Positions 1-6,074 of a stretch of 6,376 bases of DNA are shown piece after piece. The stretch covers positions 1 to 6,376 of the forward strand of contig JAQSDS010000090.1 of NCBI GenBank assembly GCA_029946045.1. The letters run 5' to 3'. The position numbers and the translations under genes are program-made. The stretch comes from Rhodoferax sp. Lineage in GTDB: Bacteria > Pseudomonadota > Gammaproteobacteria > Burkholderiales > Burkholderiaceae_C. A model generated the notes under the pieces. The model was not told the origin of the DNA. It saw only the letters and a program-made list of their open reading frames with translations, and made no database searches. Within the stretch, counting starts at the first letter, position 1. Every line of letters begins with the position of its first letter.

Positions 1-906
1 CCCCGGCACGCGGTTTGCCAACAGGGGCCATAGAACTTCGTCAAACAGACCGTGCTGCACATCAAAGTCAAAACATTCCGGGTCCTGATCAGCGGGCGGG
101 GAAATGCCACAGATGTAACCGTTGCCCTCGGGTCGGAAATAGGCACCACTATGGTCAATCACCATGGGACAGTTCGGCGTCTGCGCTGACGAGGTGAAAT
201 GAAAGACACAGCGTTTGTGGGCTTCCACCGGCAGGGTGATGCCGGCAGTTTTGGCCAGTTGAGGCCCCCCCGTACCGGATGCATTGATGAGTGTGGAGCA
301 GCTTACCGTGGTCCCATCGGTCAGACGCACCGATTGGATGTGGCGACCGGTGCGCACCATGCTGGCTACCTCGGCTTGGCGGTACTGCACACCCAGGGAA
401 ATGGCTTTGCGCCGAAACGCCTGCATCAGGCTGTAGGCATCAAGCCAACCCTCCCCAGACTGACCCAATGAGCCTGCATAAAGGTCATCGGTGTTCATCC
501 AGGGGTAAAGCGCCTGCAATTGGGCAGGGGTCAGCAGGACCACATCCGCGTTCAAACTGCGTTGGGTCTGGTGGTTGGATTCGAGGATGTCTTTCCCCGC
601 CTCTGTGGCGAGAAACAGATAACCTTTTTCATGAAACCCGATTTCGGGGCTTTCACCGCTGACAGACAGGTAGTCGCCAATCTGCTTGATGAACTGTGTT
701 CCGAACTGCGACATCTGAATGTTGCCTTCAGTCGAATACTGGTGCCGGATGGAGGCCGCAGAAAGTGCCGTCGCACATTTTTCATAACTGAAGTCTTTTT
801 CAAGGACCAGTACCGTTCCTTTGAAATCAGGCTGGGAAGCCAAAAAGTACGCCGCAGAGCTGCCAACGGCAGCGCCACCCACGATGATTACGTCAAATTT
901 TTCCAT
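1..906 (-). CDS. FAD-dependent oxidoreductase, DAO fold, FOXRED1-like (3' end outside window)
   Basis: Reading the minus strand from ATG at 906-904 gives an uninterrupted frame of 302 codons to the window edge, with no stop, so the C-terminal part is missing. The protein opens with a Rossmann FAD-binding element (residues 4-22, GGAAVGSS) followed by the acidic end of strand beta-2 (VLVLEK, Glu36). Next come a SAASIRHQYST segment (residues 49-59), typical of the DAO/sarcosine-oxidase fold near the flavin, GEGWLD (151-156), NASG (208-211), and a DHSGAYFRPEG block (251-261). The spacing and wording of these blocks resemble FOXRED1-like proteins more than classical sarcosine oxidase. Family members oxidise C-N bonds of amino acids or secondary amines using FAD. 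The substrate here cannot be read from sequence; divergence from an ALDH7 gene suggests pipecolate or a related amine (inference). The start is fixed by the FAD motif beginning at residue 4, although no Shine-Dalgarno sequence precedes it. The middle Gly of GxGxxG is Ala12. Confidence 0.9.
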   Translation of the reverse strand, partial: MEKFDVIIVGGAAVGSSAAYFLASQPDFKGTVLVLEKDFSYEKCATALSAASIRHQYSTEGNIQMSQFGTQFIKQIGDYLSVSGESPEIGFHEKGYLFLATEAGKDILESNHQTQRSLNADVVLLTPAQLQALYPWMNTDDLYAGSLGQSGEGWLDAYSLMQAFRRKAISLGVQYRQAEVASMVRTGRHIQSVRLTDGTTVSCSTLINASGTGGPQLAKTAGITLPVEAHKRCVFHFTSSAQTPNCPMVIDHSGAYFRPEGNGYICGISPPADQDPECFDFDVQHGLFDEVLWPLLANRVPG

Positions 907-928
907 ATAAATAAAAAGTTCGAAATAG

Positions 929-958
929 TTGATGAATTCTATTATCAGTCAATATAAT
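929..958 (+). promoter_or_regulatory. Putative sigma70 promoter for the ALDH-liv block
   Basis: A TTGATG -35 element (929-934) and a perfect TATAAT -10 element (953-958) are separated by 18 bp. Transcription would start near 965, giving a leader of about 30 nt before the ATG at 994. The -10 is the best match to consensus in any non-coding stretch of the window. No comparable promoter is seen before the downstream transporter genes, so this one may drive the whole rightward block (inference). Confidence 0.6.
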
Positions 959-960
959 TC
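934..960. promoter_or_regulatory. Imperfect inverted repeat over the -10 box, candidate operator
   Basis: The arms GAATTCTATT (934-943) and AATATAATTC (951-960) are inverted copies matching at 9 of 10 positions around a 7-bp centre. A second, shifted dyad ATTAT-N8-ATAAT (941-958) lies within it and contains a T-N11-A pattern like that of LysR-type sites. The repeat covers the rightward -10 box and the possible leftward -35 box, a position suited to a repressor or a divergent regulator. AT-rich DNA gives such dyads by chance, so this is a candidate only. No regulator gene is visible in the window. Confidence 0.4.
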
Positions 961-993
961 CTTTACGAAACCTTTTTTATCAAAAGAGAAAAT

Positions 994-2508
994 ATGTCCG
1001 CAATGAATGCACTCCTTCCTTCTCTCATGCAGCATATGGGCGTTGCAACTTCAGCTTATACAGGCGGGGGGCTCGTTGTTTGCTCTCCGATTGACGGCAG
1101 CGAGCTGGGTCGTGCCCACATCCATACACAAGAAGATGTGGCCAACACCGTGGCTGCAGCGCAGCAGTCATTTCTTGCGTGGCGTCTGACACCCGCACCC
1201 CGTCGCGGAGAGCTTATCCGTCTGCTGGGTGAAGAGTTGCGGTTATCCAAAAACGACCTGGGCCAACTGATCTCGCTGGAAGCGGGGAAAGTGCTCTCGG
1301 AAGGCCTGGGCGAAGTCCAGGAAATGATTGATGTCTGCGATTTTGCGGTGGGCCTGTCACGCCAGCTTTATGGTCTGACGATTGCGTCCGAACGGCCTGG
1401 CCACCGCATGATGGAAACATGGCACCCGCTGGGCGTTTGCGGTGTAATCAGCGCGTTCAACTTCCCGACAGCGGTGTGGTCATGGAACTTTGCTCTGGCA
1501 ATTGTTTGCGGCAACTCGGTGGTGTGGAAGCCGTCAGAAAAGACACCGCTGACTGCGCTGGCTTGTCAGGCCCTGTTCGAGCGTGCAGCCAAACGTTTTG
1601 GCGACGCGCCCGAGGCTTTGTCGCAGTTGCTGGTAGGCGCACGGGAGGTGGGTGAGGCCTTGGTCAATCACCCCAAAGTGGCCTTGATTTCAGCCACGGG
1701 CAGCACCCGCATGGGTCGGGAAGTGGGCCCGAATGTGGCGCGACGGTTTGCCCGCAGCCTGCTGGAATTGGGTGGCAACAATGCCGTCATCATCACGCCC
1801 AGCGCCGATCTGGATTTGGCGGTGCGTGGCATTCTTTTTGCTGCCGTGGGTACTGCTGGACAACGCTGCACCACCACGCGACGCCTTATCGCGCATTCAA
1901 GCATCAGGGCAACCCTGCTTGAACGTTTGAAAAAAGCCTATCAGGCGTTGTCTATTGGCAACCCTCTGACCCCTGGAACTCTGGTCGGGCCGCTGATTGA
2001 CAAGGCAGCATTTGACGCCATGCAACAGGCACTGTCGAACGCGAAGCAGGAAGGTGGCGAAGTGTTTGGCGGGGAACCGGTGTTGCAGGAACAGTTCCCC
2101 AACGCGTACTTTGTCAAACCCGCCCTGGTCGACATGCCGGCGCAAACCGACACCGTGCGCCATGAAACCTTTGCGCCCATTCTGTATGTGCTGGGTTACG
2201 ACAACTTTGAAGATGCCGTGGCGATTCAAAACGATGTGCCACAAGGCCTGTCATCGGCCATTTTTAGCAATGACTTGCGCGAGGCCGAGACCTTCCTAAG
2301 TGTGGCGGGTTCGGATTGCGGCATCGCCAACGTGAATATTGGCACCTCCGGGGCGGAAATCGGCGGTGCTTTTGGCGGCGAGAAGGAAACCGGCGGCGGG
2401 CGTGAATCTGGCTCTGACAGCTGGAAAGCCTATATGCGCCGCGCCACCAACACGGTCAATTATTCAAAAGAACTCCCGCTCGCACAGGGTGTTCGGTTTG
2501 ATGTGTAG
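994..2508 (+). CDS. amaB: ALDH7-family L-alpha-aminoadipate semialdehyde (piperideine-6-carboxylate) dehydrogenase
   Basis: This 504-residue NAD(P)-dependent aldehyde dehydrogenase is full length for the family. Catalytic elements are all present: Asn156 in FNFP (oxyanion hole), Lys179 in WKPSEK (cofactor), Glu258 in LELGG (general base), nucleophile Cys292 in GQRCTT, and Glu391/Phe393 in HETFAP. The C-terminal block GAEIGGAFGGEKETGGGR (residues 453-470), followed by ESGSDSWK, is diagnostic of ALDH7 (human antiquitin, Pseudomonas AmaB). Glu110 in EVQE and Arg291 line up with antiquitin Glu121 and Arg301, which anchor the aminoadipate group, so the substrate call is well supported. Known members oxidise alpha-aminoadipate semialdehyde, in equilibrium with piperideine-6-carboxylate, to 2-aminoadipate in lysine and pipecolate breakdown. 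The start follows a weak purine-rich site (AAGAGAA, 984-990); Met4 at 1003 is a possible alternative. It is probably the first gene of the rightward operon. The symbol follows P. putida usage; the true substrate could be a close analogue. Confidence 0.93.
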   Translation: MSAMNALLPSLMQHMGVATSAYTGGGLVVCSPIDGSELGRAHIHTQEDVANTVAAAQQSFLAWRLTPAPRRGELIRLLGEELRLSKNDLGQLISLEAGKVLSEGLGEVQEMIDVCDFAVGLSRQLYGLTIASERPGHRMMETWHPLGVCGVISAFNFPTAVWSWNFALAIVCGNSVVWKPSEKTPLTALACQALFERAAKRFGDAPEALSQLLVGAREVGEALVNHPKVALISATGSTRMGREVGPNVARRFARSLLELGGNNAVIITPSADLDLAVRGILFAAVGTAGQRCTTTRRLIAHSSIRATLLERLKKAYQALSIGNPLTPGTLVGPLIDKAAFDAMQQALSNAKQEGGEVFGGEPVLQEQFPNAYFVKPALVDMPAQTDTVRHETFAPILYVLGYDNFEDAVAIQNDVPQGLSSAIFSNDLREAETFLSVAGSDCGIANVNIGTSGAEIGGAFGGEKETGGGRESGSDSWKAYMRRATNTVNYSKELPLAQGVRFDV

Positions 2509-2583
2509 TGCCCACAGCGGGCTGGGTTGTAGTCTGCCTAATCGCTCACCGGCAATGAGCATTTCTCATATTGGAGTTGAACA
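2509..2583 (+). promoter_or_regulatory. ALDH to binding-protein spacer with Shine-Dalgarno and small hairpin
   Basis: The 75-bp gap holds a good Shine-Dalgarno sequence (GGAG, 2573-2576) 7 nt before the ATG at 2584. Just upstream is a short inverted repeat, ATGAG (2555-2559) and CTCAT (2565-2569), with a 5-nt loop. It is too weak and lacks a T-run, so it is not a terminator. No convincing promoter is visible, which favours read-through from the dehydrogenase gene. Confidence 0.5.
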
Positions 2584-3717
2584 ATGAAATTTTCCTTGAA
2601 GAAAAAATGGATCAGTGCATCGGTGGCAGCGGCTTGTTTGCTAGGCACAACAGGTGTCCTGGCGCAGGCGGTTTACAAGATTGGCGTGGCGGGGCCCATG
2701 ACCGGTGGGATCTCGGCTTATGGGGAACAAATGCGCAAGGGGGCGCAACTCGCTGCAGACGACATCAACGCGGCAGGTGGTATCAATGGCAAAAAGGTTG
2801 AAATTGTGATTGGTGACGATGCCTGTGAACCCAAACAGGCCGTGGCAATTGCCTCGCGAATGATCGAGAGAGACAAAGTCAATGTGGTGGTGGGTCATTT
2901 TTGCTCGTCGAGCACTATTCCCGCCTCGGAAGCTTACGCAGAGGCCGATATGTTGATGATCACACCTGCCTCGACAAATCCTAAAGTCACCGAGCAGAAC
3001 ATGCCTAACGTCCTGCGGACCTGCGGCCGCGACGATCAGCAAGGTTTGGTGGCCGGCAACTACATCGTTGATGTCCTGAAAGCCAAACGCATCGTGCTGA
3101 TTCACGACAAGGACACCTACGGACAAGGTGTCGCCAACGCCACCCAGACCCAATTGAACAAGCGCGGCGTCAAGGAAATCATGTACGAAGGATTGACACG
3201 GGGCGAAAAAGACTACAACGCGCTGGTGACCAAAATCAAATCAGCAAATGTTGACCTGATTCACTTCTCCGGATTGTCGTCTGAGGCGGGAACCTTGTTG
3301 CGGCAGGTGCGTGAACAAGGCATCAACACCCAGGTCATGGTGACCGATGGAGCGGTTGAAGACACGTTTGCTGTGGCTGCTGGTGGCAAACCTGTCCTGA
3401 AAGGCGTGCTGGTAACGTTTGGTGAAGACCCGCGCCAGATTCCTGATGGCAAGGCCGTGGTTGAAAAATTCCGCAAGGGTGGTTTCGAGCCCGCCGGCTT
3501 CACTTTGTACACCTATGCAGGCGTGCAAGTGGCAGCTGCGGCACTGAAAGGGGCCAACGCCACGTCTGGCGCTGCCATGGCCAATTGGATCAAAGCCAAC
3601 CCGGTTCAGACCATTTTGGGCAAAAAATCTTGGGATGCCAAAGGTGACCTGACCTCAGCCGCCTACGTAGTGAGCGCTTACAAAGACGACGGCACTTACG
3701 TCCGCGTCTCAAAGTAA
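2584..3717 (+). CDS. livK: Periplasmic amino-acid-binding protein of a branched-chain-type ABC importer (LivJ/LivK family)
   Basis: This 377-residue substrate-binding protein has a Sec signal peptide: KKK n-region, hydrophobic core from about residue 10 to 24, and likely cleavage after Ala27 (VLA) or Ala29. The mature protein starts with YKIGVAGPMTGG, the usual first strand of the type I periplasmic fold. Cys81 and Cys107 (GHFCSSST) match the LivJ disulfide pair. Aligned from memory with E. coli LivJ, Ser108 matches Ser79, Thr131 matches Thr102 and Tyr179 matches Tyr150, while Asp255 replaces Glu226 and Leu231 replaces Tyr202. Amino-acid anchoring is thus partly kept, but the pocket differs, so leucine is not assured; a pipecolate, lysine-related or other ligand is possible given the upstream dehydrogenase. 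It delivers ligand to LivHM in the inner membrane. The symbol denotes the family and not a proven leucine specificity. Confidence 0.88.
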   Translation: MKFSLKKKWISASVAAACLLGTTGVLAQAVYKIGVAGPMTGGISAYGEQMRKGAQLAADDINAAGGINGKKVEIVIGDDACEPKQAVAIASRMIERDKVNVVVGHFCSSSTIPASEAYAEADMLMITPASTNPKVTEQNMPNVLRTCGRDDQQGLVAGNYIVDVLKAKRIVLIHDKDTYGQGVANATQTQLNKRGVKEIMYEGLTRGEKDYNALVTKIKSANVDLIHFSGLSSEAGTLLRQVREQGINTQVMVTDGAVEDTFAVAAGGKPVLKGVLVTFGEDPRQIPDGKAVVEKFRKGGFEPAGFTLYTYAGVQVAAAALKGANATSGAAMANWIKANPVQTILGKKSWDAKGDLTSAAYVVSAYKDDGTYVRVSK

Positions 3718-3743
3718 GCCTGAACAAGCACTCATCGCGGCCT

Positions 3744-3780
3744 TCACGCCTTGTTGCGACCAATTCCGCGACAGGGCTGA
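3744..3780 (+). promoter_or_regulatory. Stem-loop between binding-protein gene and livH
   Basis: An 11-bp stem with two G-U pairs forms between GCCTTGTTGCG (3748-3758) and CGCGACAGGGC (3767-3777), with an 8-nt loop. Three further pairs (3744-3746 with 3778-3780) form across a bulged C3747. No T-run follows, so it is not a standard intrinsic terminator. Structures at this place in ABC-importer operons often protect the upstream binding-protein mRNA or reduce downstream expression, so that the binding protein outnumbers the permease. That role is inferred here. Confidence 0.55.
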
Positions 3781-3793
3781 CGGGGGTGAAGAA

Positions 3794-3809
3794 GTGGTCC
3801 ATCGACCAT
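3794..3809 (+). promoter_or_regulatory. Second small stem-loop before livH
   Basis: TGGTC (3795-3799) and GACCA (3804-3808) form a 5-bp stem with a CATC tetraloop, extendable by one G-U pair. It lies 29 nt before the livH start, downstream of the larger stem-loop, and ahead of the livH Shine-Dalgarno (CAGGA, 3826-3830). It is short enough to be a chance structure. Confidence 0.3.
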
Positions 3810-3837
3810 CAGTCCCTTAATCAAACAGGAATCCAGC

Positions 3838-4764
3838 ATGGATGGACATATCTTCGGCCAGCAAGTGGTCAACGGACTGGTGCTGGGCATGATTTATGGC
3901 TTGATCGCCGTGGGCTACAGCATGGTCTATGGGGTCATTGGCATGATCAACTTTGCCCATGGTGAGGTGTACATGGTCTCGGCCTATGTCACGGGCATCA
4001 CACTGAGTGTGCTGGCCTACTTCGGGGTCGAGGCCATTGCCCCAACTTTGTTGATCGCACTGCTTGTCGTGATGATGGTTACTGGTGTCTATGGCTGGGT
4101 CATCGAACGGGTGGCCTACCGACCGTTACGGGGGGCGCCCAAATTAACCCCCTTGATATCAGCGATCGGTGTTTCTCTCTTTTTGCAGGCCTATGTGCAA
4201 CTTGCCCAGGGACCCAATCCACAGGGCATCAAGCCTTACCTGGCCGGTGCGTTTCGTGTCTGGATGGGCACTGGTGATGATCAGTTTTTCCAAATCACCT
4301 ACATCCAGATATTGATCGTCCTGGTGGCGCTGGCCAGCATGGCAGGGTTGGCCTACATGATCAGATACACCAGTTTGGGGCGTTCCTGTCGCGCCACACA
4401 ACAAGATCCCAAGATGGCGACCTTGCTGGGCATTGACACCCACCGCGTTATCTCCATAGTGTTTGTGATTGGCGCGGTGTCGGCCAGTATTGCTGGTTTT
4501 CTGGTGACGCTCAATTACGGCTCGTTTGACTTCTACATCGGATTTGTCGTTGGGGTCAAAGCATTTACTGCGGCTGTTTTAGGCGGTATTGGCTCGCTGC
4601 CAGGAGCCTTGCTTGGTGGCGTGTTGCTGGGCCTGCTGGAGTCTCTCTTTTCCGGTTACGTCAGCACCGATTACAAAGATGTGTTTTCGTTCTCGGTGCT
4701 TATCATCGTGTTGATTTTCAAACCGAGCGGCTTGCTGGGCCGTCCGGCGGTGGAGAAAGTATGA
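3838..4764 (+). CDS. livH: Branched-chain amino-acid-type ABC transporter permease LivH
   Basis: This is a 308-residue, very hydrophobic inner-membrane permease, the same length as E. coli LivH. Family signatures are INFAHGEVYM near the N-terminus (Asn38-Glu43), the FVIGAVSASIAG and VLGGIGSLPGALLGG transmembrane segments, and a cytoplasmic coupling loop TSLGRSCRATQQDPKMATLLGI (178-199, core GRSCRA and LLGI) that contacts the ATPase. About eight membrane segments are visible. It would pair with LivM to form the translocation path for ligand delivered by the upstream binding protein. The start is supported by a CAGGA Shine-Dalgarno 7 nt upstream. Its stop codon overlaps the livM start (ATGA). 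Substrate specificity is not read from this subunit. Confidence 0.95.
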   Translation: MDGHIFGQQVVNGLVLGMIYGLIAVGYSMVYGVIGMINFAHGEVYMVSAYVTGITLSVLAYFGVEAIAPTLLIALLVVMMVTGVYGWVIERVAYRPLRGAPKLTPLISAIGVSLFLQAYVQLAQGPNPQGIKPYLAGAFRVWMGTGDDQFFQITYIQILIVLVALASMAGLAYMIRYTSLGRSCRATQQDPKMATLLGIDTHRVISIVFVIGAVSASIAGFLVTLNYGSFDFYIGFVVGVKAFTAAVLGGIGSLPGALLGGVLLGLLESLFSGYVSTDYKDVFSFSVLIIVLIFKPSGLLGRPAVEKV

Positions 4765-6074
4765 GTTCGCTTCCAAAAAAAGCACCCGGTGCCACCGCCA
4801 AAACAACGACCGCGTGGCGCGATCTGCCGCGCGACGCGTTGTTCACTTTTGTGTTGGCCTGGATTGTGTTTGGCCCCATCACGGGACTGCGACTTGCCGG
4901 GCTGGACTTCATACCCAACTGGCAGCGGCCCATGTGGCTGGCCAGCGTCGTCACGCTGGGACGCGTGCTGTTTCTGGCCACGCTGAACACCGGCTGGGCC
5001 AAAAAGCAAATGGATCGTTCTGCCATCAAGAAGGCCCAGGCCGCAACCGTGCAAACAGCCAATGAATGGCGGACATGGGCATGGATCAGCGCCGTGGCCG
5101 GGTTGGTTGCATTTGCCCTGCCTTTTGTTTTTGTTGACAACAGCTACGTGATGAAGTCGTTGTTGCTGGCCATGATATACGTGTTGTTGGGCCTGGGCTT
5201 GAACATTGTGGTCGGGCTTGCGGGGCTGCTTGATCTAGGTTTTGTGGCGTTTTATGCCGTAGGTGCCTACTTTCTCGCCTTGGGCTCCCAGCACTGGGGT
5301 CTGGGATTTTGGGGCGCACTGGCCTTGTCACCGTTGCTCGCTGCCGCCTTAGGGGGGCTGCTTGGTTTTACCGTGCTCAGAACCCATGGCGACTATCTGG
5401 CCATTGTGACCTTGGGGTTTGGTGAAATCATCCGCCTGGTGCTGACCAACTGGCTGGAGGTGACGGGTGGCCCAAATGGCTTGCCGGTGCCGGCCCCGAC
5501 ATTGTTCGGTCTGGAATTCACACGCCTCGCCAAATTCGGAGGCACACCGTTCCACGAATTCATGGGCTGGGCTTACAACCCCAACATGAAATTCCTGTTT
5601 CTGTATGTCGTCTTGCTCCTGGTGGTTGTGCTGATGATCAGCTGGATTTACCGGCTGCGCATCATGCCGATGGGGCGGGCCTGGGAGGCGCTGCGTGAAG
5701 ATGAAATTGCCTGCCGTTCACTGGGCATCAACCCGGTGGTGGTCAAACTTTCGGCCTTCATGATGGGGGCCATGACCGGTGGTTTAGCAGGTGTCTTTTT
5801 TGCCAGTTACCAAGGGTTTGTCAACCCGACTTCTTTCACCTTTTTTGAGTCAGCGCTGATTCTGGCGATTGTGGTGTTGGGCGGACTGGGTTCGATCGTT
5901 GGTGTCATTGTGGCTGCCTTTGTGCTGACCTTGCTGCCTGAAATGCTGCGCGAATTTGCAGATTTCCGCATTCTGGCGTTTGGCATCCTGATGGTGCTCA
6001 TGATGATTTGGCGACCCCGCGGCTTGATTCGCACGCGCCGCCCAATCTTCACCCTTCCTGAAACTAAATCATGA
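4761..6074 (+). CDS. livM: Branched-chain amino-acid-type ABC transporter permease LivM
   Basis: This 437-residue membrane protein resembles the long LivM form (E. coli LivM is about 425). The N-terminal extension (residues 1-110) has two hydrophobic stretches (about 27-47 and 58-75) and a charged linker before the conserved core. The core holds GLGLNIVVGLAGLLDLG (144-160), HGDYLAIVTLGFGEI (209-223), TGGPNG, and the coupling loop GRAWEALREDEIACRSLGI (305-323), which is strongly conserved in LivM. It forms the heterodimeric channel with LivH. The start ATG overlaps the livH stop (ATGA, 4761-4764), with GGAG (4752-4755) inside livH as Shine-Dalgarno, which indicates translational coupling. The end overlaps livG in the same way. 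Confidence 0.95.
   Translation: MSSLPKKAPGATAKTTTAWRDLPRDALFTFVLAWIVFGPITGLRLAGLDFIPNWQRPMWLASVVTLGRVLFLATLNTGWAKKQMDRSAIKKAQAATVQTANEWRTWAWISAVAGLVAFALPFVFVDNSYVMKSLLLAMIYVLLGLGLNIVVGLAGLLDLGFVAFYAVGAYFLALGSQHWGLGFWGALALSPLLAAALGGLLGFTVLRTHGDYLAIVTLGFGEIIRLVLTNWLEVTGGPNGLPVPAPTLFGLEFTRLAKFGGTPFHEFMGWAYNPNMKFLFLYVVLLLVVVLMISWIYRLRIMPMGRAWEALREDEIACRSLGINPVVVKLSAFMMGAMTGGLAGVFFASYQGFVNPTSFTFFESALILAIVVLGGLGSIVGVIVAAFVLTLLPEMLREFADFRILAFGILMVLMMIWRPRGLIRTRRPIFTLPETKS

Larger units (their letters stand above)
907..993. promoter_or_regulatory. AT-rich divergent intergenic control region
   Basis: This 87-bp stretch separates the two divergent start codons and is clearly more AT-rich than the flanking genes. 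It contains the rightward promoter and the dyad listed separately. A TTGACT hexamer on the minus strand (952-947) could be a -35 box for the leftward oxidoreductase gene. Its possible -10 partners at 17-19 bp (ACTATT or TATTTC) are poor, so the leftward promoter is only tentative. If real, the two promoters overlap back to back and could not easily be occupied at the same time. Confidence 0.6.

Noticed and set aside
1..906. Possible pseudogene or frameshift in the left-hand oxidoreductase
   Set aside because: The frame is continuous from the start codon to the window edge, with all expected motifs in order. It is only cut by the window boundary.
520..957. Open frames of 90-145 codons on the plus strand and one of 108 codons on the minus strand (552-878)
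   Set aside because: They lie over the 302-codon flavoprotein frame, which has clear FAD and DAO motifs. Their own translations are low-complexity or basic and show no recognisable domain.
2509..2583. Transcription terminator after the dehydrogenase gene
   Set aside because: Only 3-5-bp stems can be drawn, with no following T-run.
2626..2640. Lipoprotein signal at Cys18 of the binding protein
   Set aside because: The preceding residues AAA lack the usual Leu/Val at -3, the hydrophobic core continues past the Cys, and a better signal peptidase I site follows (VLA at 25-27).
2641..3153. 170-codon minus-strand open frame opposite the binding-protein gene
   Set aside because: It is a shadow of the codon pattern of a strongly recognised gene, and its translation is rich in His, Cys and Arg with no family signature.
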